A stretch of 64,000 nucleotides of DNA, taken from positions 41,781 through 105,780 of the forward strand of contig JALHQH010000043.1 in assembly GCA_022842065.1 (NCBI GenBank), in the 5' to 3' direction. The DNA comes from Caldilineaceae bacterium (GTDB taxonomy: Bacteria > Chloroflexota > Anaerolineae > Caldilineales > Caldilineaceae). Positions 57,456 to 64,000 of the stretch are shown here, one piece after another. A model generated the notes under the pieces. The model was not told the origin of the DNA and made no database searches. It saw only the letters and a program-made list of their open reading frames with translations. How positions within the stretch are numbered: position 1 is the stretch's first letter; every line of letters begins with the position of its first letter. Made by a program: the position numbers and the translations under genes.

Positions 57456-57752
57456 ATGATGACACTTTCTGAAATCTTGCAAGATATCCATGCGATGGAA
57501 GAAGACATGTTGATGTTTGAGCGTAAATATGGCATTTTGACCGATCTCTTTTATGAATCTTATATGCAAGGCGATGAACCGCCGGACGATGCTTGGGTCA
57601 TGGATTGGACCGGTTGGGCGGCCAGTTACGAAATCTGGTTACAACGCCGTCAGATGTATGCAGATGCAGTCAACAAACTGCGGGGAACGACATCACTAGC
57701 TGCCATGATTGAGAAAGCGGTCAATCGTGAACCCATTCTCGTCCCGGCATGA
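57456..57752 (+). CDS. small helical protein, possible antitoxin partner of TumE-like protein
   Basis: 98 aa. AAAGGA lies a few bases before the ATG, with a good promoter 54 bases upstream. The sequence is helical and acidic (LSEILQDIHAMEEDMLMFER), with WTGWAASYEIWLQRRQ in the middle. No family recognised. It overlaps the next gene by about 26 bases, the usual arrangement of a toxin-antitoxin pair with the antitoxin first. That role is inferred from the neighbour only. Confidence 0.65.
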   Translation: MMTLSEILQDIHAMEEDMLMFERKYGILTDLFYESYMQGDEPPDDAWVMDWTGWAASYEIWLQRRQMYADAVNKLRGTTSLAAMIEKAVNREPILVPA

Positions 57753-58155
57753 GTATGAAGCAAGCATCTATGCGTTGCCGACGCGCTTTCCATCGATCTT
57801 ATTCTCCACTTTGGTGGCAATTCGTCGCAGTGCCACCGTTATCACCGTCAAAGGTGAAGTTCATTTTGCCGCCGGGATTCGCCTAAGTATCATCGAATAT
57901 ATCACTTTTCACACCAGCCCAGGATTCATTTTGGGCTACAGTTATGAAACTTGGCATAGCGCAAGCAAACTCTATTGGTATGATTCGCAGCCCCATCCCC
58001 ATCCCCATATCCCTGAACTGGCCTTGAATCATCCACACCACAAACATGTGCCGCCGGACATCAAGCACAACCGTATTGTGGCTCCCGACCTTAGTTTTAC
58101 CCAGCCCAACCTGCCCTTTTTGATCCGCGAGATCGAACAGACGTTGTTGGTCTAG
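57727..58155 (+). CDS. TumE/DUF6516-like protein, putative toxin
   Basis: About 142 aa from a GTG at 57727; TTG at 57709 or 57775 are alternatives, and the overlap with the upstream stop supports translational coupling. VITVKGEVHFAAGIRLSIIE, the SYETWHSASKLYWYDSQPHP stretch and the closing HHKHVPPDIKHNRI resemble the TumE family of toxin-antitoxin proteins (DUF6516). Activity not known for this member. Confidence 0.65.
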   Translation: MNPFSSRHEYEASIYALPTRFPSILFSTLVAIRRSATVITVKGEVHFAAGIRLSIIEYITFHTSPGFILGYSYETWHSASKLYWYDSQPHPHPHIPELALNHPHHKHVPPDIKHNRIVAPDLSFTQPNLPFLIREIEQTLLV

Positions 58156-58348
58156 CGGATCAGTCACACGGCGATTAGGTAGGCGGCGGTGGAGTACCTA
58201 ACCGTTGCGCGCCGACAAACGAAGGTAGTCGCATCCGCGCGTCGTCGCTGCTTGTCGCTGCTTGTCCAGCTAGGACGAGCTTGTTGTTTAGCGCATAAGA
58301 TTACGCCTGTGAATGAAAAGAACTACCCGATTTGTGTTGCACCCACGG

Positions 58349-58375
58349 TTGAAGCAAGCCGGCTTGTGCTATAAT
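58349..58375 (+). promoter_or_regulatory. promoter candidate of the PD-(D/E)XK-like gene
   Basis: TTGAAG (58349-58354), 15 bases, then a perfect TATAAT (58370-58375). The spacing is short by two bases. The TTGAAGCAA sequence is shared with the promoter at 57374. Confidence 0.45.
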
Positions 58376-58449
58376 GGATGCAGCGTTTTGTGCGACGATC
58401 CAGCTAGGTAACTTTGTGATGCACAAACTGATTGCAAGACAAGTGAGCC

Positions 58450-59106
58450 ATGCAAAAATATTATTTTCGCCAATGCACTTCAACCCTTTTAGATAAGACA
58501 TTTGGCTTGCGCAAAGTATTTTCGAGCCAAATTTTAGACCAGTGGCTACACACTGAGCTTGCGCTTTCTGAAAAAGAAAAGAGTATCCTGGAAAACTATC
58601 AAGAACTACTGATTCTCAACAGCGATGCTTGGAACGAACAAGAGCTTGCCCTCTATTTCATTGGCCCGATTCTCGGCTTAGTCCATTTCACCGAACCCTA
58701 TCGTTTCAATCTCTTTGCCGAACGCAGGATCAGCGCCGTGATTAGCACAGATGAGGCTGAGATTGAACTCAGCGGCGAGCCAGATGGCTTGATTGCGACC
58801 GGCTATCGTGAGCCCGAAGTGCCAATGTTTGCCTTTACCGAATATAAGCGCGAGCTTGATCCCACGGGTGACCCGGCCGGCCAGACTTTGGCCGCCATGC
58901 TCGTTGGTCAAGCCTTAAATCGCTACCACCAGCCGCGCTATGGCGCTTATGTGGTCGGCAGCGATTGGCGCTTCATGGTGCTCGATGGTCAACACTACGC
59001 CATCAGTCGCGATTATTCTGCCCTCTCCGATGAAATTTTCATGATTCTACGCATCCTGAAAGCGCTAAAAGCCATTGTGATGCAGCAGACCGAACCGCCT
59101 ATCTAG
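58450..59106 (+). CDS. PD-(D/E)XK-like protein of unknown function
   Basis: 218 aa. The core GEPDGLIA followed by FAFTEYKRELDP gives Asp...Glu-x-Lys, the catalytic pattern of the PD-(D/E)XK nuclease fold. An N-terminal helical part and DWRFMVLDGQHYAISRDYSA follow the layout of small single-domain members found in many bacteria, mostly of unknown role. The gene stands alone with its own promoter. A restriction or repair function is possible but no partner methylase is seen. Confidence 0.55.
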   Translation: MQKYYFRQCTSTLLDKTFGLRKVFSSQILDQWLHTELALSEKEKSILENYQELLILNSDAWNEQELALYFIGPILGLVHFTEPYRFNLFAERRISAVISTDEAEIELSGEPDGLIATGYREPEVPMFAFTEYKRELDPTGDPAGQTLAAMLVGQALNRYHQPRYGAYVVGSDWRFMVLDGQHYAISRDYSALSDEIFMILRILKALKAIVMQQTEPPI

Positions 59107-59219
59107 CCGGCCTGTTCGCCATTGGGTAACTACCAAGCCACCCCCTCCGCGCCCAAGGGCGGTTGCCTTTTAGGCGCGTCCCCCTGATAAGGAGAGGGAC
59201 TGTTACGCGTACCACGGTT

Positions 59220-59321
59220 CCCTCCCCAAGCTGGGGAGGGTTAGGGAGGGGTTAGTAGTTACGCACCGGTTAGAAACTCAGTAGCTGCTACGCGAAAAAC
59301 CCGCTAGCGTAGGTGCCTACG
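59220..59321. other. intergenic hairpins before the response-regulator locus
   Basis: CCCTCCCCA/TGGGGAGGG (59220-59240) forms a 9-bp stem next to a GGTTAGGGAGGGG run, and CGTAGGTGCCTACG (59308-59321) is a small palindrome of the CGTAG...CTACG type. No gene is apparent in 59107-59344. Confidence 0.4.
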
Positions 59322-59344
59322 ATTCACCCCATTATCACCCATCA

Positions 59345-59495
59345 CAACCGCGGCTTCCAATAAGGCAATCAAGGCTTTTTCTTCAAAAGCGGCCGCTACG
59401 TTTGCACTTTGTTGGTAAAGGGGGTCAAGGTAGCAGCCTGTGCAGCAACCCGTGCCGCCAAGTTGCGTATAAGGCGTAGATCACCCAGGCGGGTG
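59345..59495 (-). pseudogene. frameshifted C-terminal segment homologous to the histidine kinase end
   Basis: In the frame next to the response regulator's stop, the minus strand reads ATRLGDLRLIRNLAARVAAQ then AATLTPFTNKVQT and a stop; after a one-base shift it continues AAAFEEKALIALLEAAV. This matches the end of the hybrid kinase (LGDLRRVHTLAAELAAQDAL, PFTDQVQTLALAFEEKALIA). The regulator appears to have lost this C-terminal part by two frameshifts. Confidence 0.65.
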
Positions 59496-60071
59496 GCCTT
59501 GATAATCATTAAGCGGCGGCAGCAACAGATCAGGCAGCGGCTGATCGGCAAGCTGCGCCAGCAACGCTTCCTGTTCCAACACTTTGCGCGTCAGCAGCCG
59601 ATTCGCTATTTCCCATTCAGCAGTGCGCAAGGCCACCTGGCGTTCTAAGTGGGCATTGGCCTCTTGTAATTGGCGCACCAAGTCGGCAATGCGCAGGTGT
59701 GTGTTGACGCGCGCCAACAATTCTTCCCATTGGACCGGTTTGGTGACATAGTCAACACCACCACTCTGAAACGCTTTGACCTTATCGGCCGGGCGTTCCA
59801 GAATCGTCAAAAAGATAATGGGGATGGCTTGGGTTGCAGGGTCAGCTTTTAGTTGTTGACAGAGCGCAAAGCCATCCATATCGGGCAGAATCACATCAAG
59901 CAGGATCAGGTCAGGCTGGGCATAGCGGGCGCGGTTTAACCCACTTGCCCCATCTTGGGAAATTAAGACCTGAAACGCTTGCGTTTCCAGGTAATCCAGC
60001 ATCAAGCGCAAGTTATTGAGTTCATCATCGATCACCAGAATCGTTTGTCGTGGCTGCGCGGGCTGTCGCAT
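59481..60071 (-). CDS. response regulator receiver protein with C-terminal coiled coil
   Basis: 196 aa from the ATG at 60071; AAAGGA lies upstream within the kinase gene. Receiver domain about 10-125: ILVIDDE acidic pocket, phosphoacceptor Asp59 (LILLDVILPDMDG), Thr in FLTILE and Lys in DYVTKPV. A long helix (VRQLQEANAHLERQVALR) follows, without an output domain. The last residues (NDYQGHPPG) are read in the wrong frame relative to the kinase-like tail beyond. The gene overlaps the kinase 3' end by 47 bases, so the two are a translationally coupled pair. Confidence 0.85.
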   Translation of the reverse strand: MRQPAQPRQTILVIDDELNNLRLMLDYLETQAFQVLISQDGASGLNRARYAQPDLILLDVILPDMDGFALCQQLKADPATQAIPIIFLTILERPADKVKAFQSGGVDYVTKPVQWEELLARVNTHLRIADLVRQLQEANAHLERQVALRTAEWEIANRLLTRKVLEQEALLAQLADQPLPDLLLPPLNDYQGHPPG

Positions 60072-63000
60072 CAGTGATTTTCCTTTCCGCTTGATAGGCG
60101 TTCCAAAAGGCAATCAGCGCTTTTTCTTCAAAGGCAAGGGCTAAGGTTTGCACCTGGTCGGTAAAGGGCGTTAAAAGCGCATCTTGGGCAGCCAGTTCAG
60201 CCGCCAGGGTGTGGACACGCCGTAGATCACCCAGTTGGATCGCCTCGCCCAAAGCGGCCAAATCGACCGGGTTCTTGCTTAGGTCATCGCTTGGGTCATC
60301 GTTCGCACCATTAGCCAGGGCGTGATGCGTTTGTGCCGCCGCGATCAGCGCAGGTGAGGCGAAGGCCGGTAAGGGTGTGCCGGGCACCGCCGCCGCCATA
60401 TCCCAAGCCAAGTCAAGGTGCTTGACCAGCAGGGCTTCTAGTTGTCGCTCATTGACCGGCTTGGGCAAAAAGGCATCAAACCCAGCGGCAAGACAGCGCG
60501 CCTGGTCCGCCATAAAGACACTGGCCGAGACGGCAAAGACGACGCAGTGCGCAAGCGGCGGGCTTTGCCGGATCGCGGCTAAGGCCGCAAAGCCATCCAT
60601 TACCGGCATGGCCAGATCCAGGCAGATCAAGGCCGGCTGATGACGGTGGGCTTGCGCCACGCCGGCTTGCCCATCACTGGCCTGCACAACTTGGAAACCA
60701 ACCAGTTCGAGCATGGCGGCCAGCACCTGGCGATTCTGCATCTCATCATCGACAATTAAAGCGGTTTGGCGCGCCCCGGTATAGCCGGCCAACCCTGGCG
60801 GCGGTGCGGTGACCGTGACCGTTACCACCGGTAGCGCGACATCAAACCAGAAGGTGCTACCCTGGCCCACTGCACTACGACATTGTAACGTACTCCCCAT
60901 CAGTTCCAACAAGCGCTGGCTGATCGTCAACCCCAACCCCGTCCCACGCGCCCGGCTCGCCGCATCGCCGGCCTGCTCAAAGGGCAACAAGATGCGCGCT
61001 TGTGCCGCCGGGTCAATGCCGCTCCCGGTATCATGCACAGCAAAGTGCAGGTGCGCCAGCGCCGCGCCGGCCGCTGCGGTCTCGCCGTCGGTTGCGCCCG
61101 GCCACGGCCGGTCAACACGCGACACCGCCAACGAAACCGTGCCTTGCGCGGTAAATTTCACCGCATTGCCCAACAAATTGAGTAAGATCTGACGGAGATG
61201 GCTGCCATCGACCAGGATGGTTGTCGGCAGATCGGGCGCAAAGGTAGCCGCAAAGTGGAGTTGTTTCTGTTGCGCCTGAAATTGCACGAGCTTGACCAGC
61301 CCTTGCAGCAGTGCGGGCAGGTCCACCACCGTGGGGTGGCTTTCGGCTTTGCCGGCTTCGATCTTGGCCAGGTCGAGCACATCGTTGATCATGTTCAAGA
61401 GATGCTCACCACTCTGATAGATGATGGCCGGCGCTTCGCGCAGGTGCTGCGGTGCGGGGGGTTGACGTTGTAAGAGCTGGGCATAGCCCAAGATCGCGTT
61501 GAGCGGGGTGCGCAGTTCGTGGCTCATGTTGGTCAGAAAGAGACTCTTGGCTCGATTGGCTGCTTCGGCGGTGGCTTTGGCCACTTCCGCCGCCTCCTTG
61601 GCCGTATTTAACGCGTCGGTGCGTTCTACCACGCGCGCTTCGAGGACAAGGTTGCTCGTTTGTAGCTCTGCGCGGCTCGTGCGCAACGACCGGATCATCT
61701 CGTTGAACGAAGTGGTGAGAAAACCGATTTCATCGGAAAATTGCACGGGCGCGGCTACCGTCAAATTGCCGCTGTCGACCTGCCGCATGGCCGCGACCAA
61801 CAGTGTCAGCGGGCGAATCAGGTTGATGTTAAAAAAGAGGGGGAAGGCAATCAGGATAAAGAGCGTCGTCCCCACCGCCAACATGGCGAATGGCAACAAG
61901 TGGCGATGCAAATATTGGCGAAAATCGATCTTGTAATTCTCCACCAACGCGCCTATAAGCGGGCCAATCTGGGTCTCGTCACCACTAAAATGGGGGTGGG
62001 TGGTAATGATGCTACCATCCCCAGGGAGCAGGCCCACCAACCACAAACCTTGATCGCCATCGGGATTCAATTGCGGTGGCAGCGCCAGCGCGGCATAGGC
62101 GAATTCAATCACGCCACCGGCCTGGAGCAGCACCTGGAAGGTATTGGCCCCACCCCCACTTTTGGATCGCACCTGCTGCCAGGTGATGGTGAGCGCGGCT
62201 GCCGTCTGTACATACGTAATTGCGCCATCAGCGTTGTCCACATCAAGGTGTAAAGGGACAATCGCTGGTTGGGCGTGGCCGTCAAAGCGCCGCAGATCAT
62301 AGGGTTGGTTGAACGTGAGCACGCCGTTCTGATTGACGGTGACGGCCGCTCGCGGTTGACCATAAAAGGCAAAGGCAAAATCCAGCGGCAAAAGTACACT
62401 GCGCAGCTCGTTGGTCTGCGTATCAAGCGTCAGGGGCAAACCCGGCTGCTGGTCAAAGTAATAGGGGAGACGGGTGGCCGTGTAGCCATTGGCGGTGGGT
62501 GTAAAGCGCCAGCGCTGGTGCTCCGCCAACTGGTGCACTGGTTGGTAGGTTGTTTGCAGGGCGTTACTGACTGTATAGGTGGTTATGCTCAGCACCAGTT
62601 GCAACGTGACCAGGGAAGCCGCCACCAGTTTGACCAGGAACGAAGTGGGTTCCGGCGTATAGTTGGTATAGATGATGACCACGGCAAAGAGATAGCTCTG
62701 AAGGAGGATCACTTCAAAGAGATTGGCCTGCTGAATGGTCAAATAGCCGGCAATCAGGAGCGCGAGGACAGGCGACAGCATGAGGGTGATACATTGGGCC
62801 AAGGCAAAGTTGCGACAGGCCAACGCCGCCCTGCCCTGCGGTCGGCGCAAGCGCGTCCAGACCCCGGTCTGCTCTGGCGGGGGGCCGCTACGCGTTGCCG
62901 CGCTCAACAAGATGCTGCGGCGGAGCGCAGCAATCAATTGCCAAAACACACCGGAAGCTTGAAAAATGATATAGAGGGTAGCCGGATCAGGCCCAGGCCA

Positions 63001-63390
63001 GCGGCCGGCGAAGTAGAGTTGGTTGAGCATGCCATAGAGGTGCACCACCAGGACAGCCAGTGAAACCCCAAGTACGATCCTGGCCTCAGTGGGCTGCTTG
63101 GTCTGGGAATACCCAATCAAATAGATGCCCTGAATCGATACAAGAATGGTCAGCAAGCCAAAAAACCAAGTCCATAACTCCAAGGGTTGACGCCAAGGGT
63201 GAGGATTGGGCAATGCCCCAGCCCAGACGTTGCCGCTGGTCACGAACATGCAGGAGATCGTGAAACCAAGCATAAGCCGCGTAAAGGGAGCCTTCTGCTG
63301 CACGGTGGCAAACAAATAGAGCATGGCGACCAGCGTACAGCCATTGAGCAAAAGCCCAACCGTATATTGGTTAAGGTAGAGAGATGGCAT
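60025..63390 (-). CDS. hybrid histidine kinase with multi-pass N-terminus and nidogen-like extracellular domain
   Basis: 1121 aa. The N-terminus has about seven membrane helices (about 5-270), then a periplasmic/extracellular region of about 200 residues (VNQNGVLTFNQPYDLRRF, IVPLHLDVDNADG, NTFQVLLQAGGVIEFAYAAL) with the pattern of a NIDO (nidogen-like) domain, another membrane helix, HAMP (about 530-585), a coiled coil, HisKA with His624 (NMSHELRTPLNAILGY), HATPase (NLLGNAVKF, DTGSGID, GTGLGL), a receiver with Asp925 (CLDLAMPVMDG) and a C-terminal helical domain. It should sense an outside cue and phosphorylate its own receiver and/or the adjacent regulator. The signal is unknown. Confidence 0.85.
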   Translation of the reverse strand: MPSLYLNQYTVGLLLNGCTLVAMLYLFATVQQKAPFTRLMLGFTISCMFVTSGNVWAGALPNPHPWRQPLELWTWFFGLLTILVSIQGIYLIGYSQTKQPTEARIVLGVSLAVLVVHLYGMLNQLYFAGRWPGPDPATLYIIFQASGVFWQLIAALRRSILLSAATRSGPPPEQTGVWTRLRRPQGRAALACRNFALAQCITLMLSPVLALLIAGYLTIQQANLFEVILLQSYLFAVVIIYTNYTPEPTSFLVKLVAASLVTLQLVLSITTYTVSNALQTTYQPVHQLAEHQRWRFTPTANGYTATRLPYYFDQQPGLPLTLDTQTNELRSVLLPLDFAFAFYGQPRAAVTVNQNGVLTFNQPYDLRRFDGHAQPAIVPLHLDVDNADGAITYVQTAAALTITWQQVRSKSGGGANTFQVLLQAGGVIEFAYAALALPPQLNPDGDQGLWLVGLLPGDGSIITTHPHFSGDETQIGPLIGALVENYKIDFRQYLHRHLLPFAMLAVGTTLFILIAFPLFFNINLIRPLTLLVAAMRQVDSGNLTVAAPVQFSDEIGFLTTSFNEMIRSLRTSRAELQTSNLVLEARVVERTDALNTAKEAAEVAKATAEAANRAKSLFLTNMSHELRTPLNAILGYAQLLQRQPPAPQHLREAPAIIYQSGEHLLNMINDVLDLAKIEAGKAESHPTVVDLPALLQGLVKLVQFQAQQKQLHFAATFAPDLPTTILVDGSHLRQILLNLLGNAVKFTAQGTVSLAVSRVDRPWPGATDGETAAAGAALAHLHFAVHDTGSGIDPAAQARILLPFEQAGDAASRARGTGLGLTISQRLLELMGSTLQCRSAVGQGSTFWFDVALPVVTVTVTAPPPGLAGYTGARQTALIVDDEMQNRQVLAAMLELVGFQVVQASDGQAGVAQAHRHQPALICLDLAMPVMDGFAALAAIRQSPPLAHCVVFAVSASVFMADQARCLAAGFDAFLPKPVNERQLEALLVKHLDLAWDMAAAVPGTPLPAFASPALIAAAQTHHALANGANDDPSDDLSKNPVDLAALGEAIQLGDLRRVHTLAAELAAQDALLTPFTDQVQTLALAFEEKALIAFWNAYQAERKITDATARAATTNDSGDR

Positions 63391-63453
63391 AGGTTAGAAT
63401 GGCGGCAACATGGATCAAGCGCCGGCGTGCGCACTTGCGAAACGATAGACATC

Positions 63454-63528
63454 AAGCGCAAGATTTTCTCGCGCCCCCTGAGCCCGTGCCCACTGGGCGT
63501 GAAGGGCAAGCTGGAAAATCTTGCGCTT
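63454..63528. repeat. 15-bp inverted repeat upstream of the histidine kinase
   Basis: AAGCGCAAGATTTTC (63454-63468) is the complement of 63514-63528 around 45 bases. It lies in the leader of the kinase gene. The gap 63391-64000 otherwise holds the three palindromes listed below. Confidence 0.55.
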
Positions 63529-63777
63529 ATAAAAACGATAGCCAAGCAATACCTGGTACAGCCGGCGGATAGTTGATCTGTAAGGGCGACACCGCACAAT
63601 TGCAGCGAAGAAAACAAGTAACAAAAATACCAAACATCCTAAAAAAATTACTACTTTTTGCTTAGATTGTAACAATAGCTTACGATTTTGGCAAGTATGC
63701 GAAGTTGCGTTAAAGTGAAACAACCTGTAAGGCTACACTAACAAGCCAATTTTGGTTCAACCGGATTTCAAGGGTGG

Positions 63778-63826
63778 CGTCAAAATAATCCCGAAATCTT
63801 TTGGAGATTCCGGGATTATTTTGACG
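63778..63826. repeat. 22-bp inverted repeat
   Basis: CGTCAAAATAATCCCGAAATCT (one mismatch) is complementary to 63805-63826, spacer TTTGG. One of three palindromes in a row in this gap. Confidence 0.8.
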
Positions 63827-63844
63827 TATGAAGAGTAAAAATTA

Positions 63845-63908
63845 AATCCGGTAAACATATTCGTAGCGGCACGGCATGCCGTGCCGCTACGAATATGTTT
63901 ACCGGATT
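63845..63908. repeat. 64-bp perfect nested palindrome sharing its core with 32680-32753
   Basis: Exact 32-bp arms (63845-63876, 63877-63908) with no spacer. The core (63859-63894) is identical to that at 32699-32734; the outer AATCCGGTAAACAT is specific. Without the core the outer part would itself form a perfect 28-bp palindrome. Confidence 0.9.
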
Positions 63909-63931
63909 ATTTTATTAGGGTTACAGGCACA

Positions 63932-63987
63932 GCAAAAGCCCGCTGATTGCGCGCCGACCGGTCGGCGCGCAAACAGCGGGCTTTTGC
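63932..63987. terminator. 56-bp palindrome, terminator-like
   Basis: GCAAAAGCCCGCTGATTGCG... and its complement (28-bp arms, one mismatch, no spacer) with AAAA/TTTT at the base. It probably ends a transcript entering from the right, outside the window, or bounds the kinase locus. Confidence 0.6.
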
Positions 63988-64000
63988 ATCTCAATCGTGG

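Noticed and set aside
63415..63723. 102-codon minus-strand frame before the histidine kinase with a hydrophobic stretch
   Set aside because: Half of it lies in an inverted repeat, there is no RBS, and the composition is AT-rich and non-coding in look.
1..64000. tRNA, rRNA or riboswitch genes
   Set aside because: No cloverleaf with a CCA end, rRNA-like stretch or familiar riboswitch core was recognised by eye; a covariance-model search could still find a small RNA.

Overview
The window looks like chromosomal DNA of a Chloroflexota bacterium (Caldilineae/Anaerolineae-like). This is inferred from style, not from a marker gene. No rRNA, tRNA or housekeeping locus was seen. The clues are the many large secreted proteins ending in a short (Y/F/W)LP(L/M) tail, the AfsR-like STAND regulators, a Tat-lipoprotein sugar-binding protein, the GC-rich coding sequence and the very frequent intergenic palindromes.

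Layout. 0-1.3 kb: 3' part of a secreted beta-helix protein, apparently frameshifted at the window edge. 1.6-8.5 kb and 10.4-15.7 kb: two copies of one module, an AfsR/SARP-type BTAD-STAND regulator (+) convergent with a secreted subtilase (-) that carries SVSWN repeats. Between them lies a decayed copy of the kinase/dehydrogenase genes found intact at 30-32 kb. 16.2-19.0 kb: a third STAND ATPase with TPRs. 19.3-29.8 kb: a plus-strand run of exported proteins, including a legumain-like (C13) and a gingipain-like (C25) cysteine peptidase side by side, then a CSLREA/beta-helix protein. 30.0-38.2 kb: a minus-strand sugar or sugar-acid operon (CUT1 binding protein, two permeases, enolase-superfamily dehydratase, SIS isomerase, SDR, PfkB kinase), interrupted by a DUF4160/DUF2442 pair. 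38.8-56.5 kb: four minus-strand surface proteins (216 to 2586 aa) that share one beta-rich domain. Three of them carry thrombospondin-type-3 calcium repeats and two end in a dockerin-like double repeat. 57.4-59.1 kb: a small toxin-antitoxin-like pair and a PD-(D/E)XK-like protein. 59.3-63.4 kb: a hybrid histidine kinase with a nidogen-like sensor and its overlapping response regulator.

Themes. Most coding capacity is devoted to the cell exterior: proteases, adhesin- or matrix-like calcium proteins, and uptake of a sugar or sugar acid. Regulation appears to use STAND proteins and a two-component pair. The intergenic DNA contains many long, often perfect palindromes. Some are nested, with a shared CGTAG...CTACG core at the exact centre of a locus-specific palindrome. 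Several sit between genes of one operon. Duplication is the other theme: regulator-protease modules, a kinase/SDR pair, a shared surface domain, and an 816-bp higher-order repeat inside one surface protein.

All family names come from reading motifs in the translations. No database search was run.
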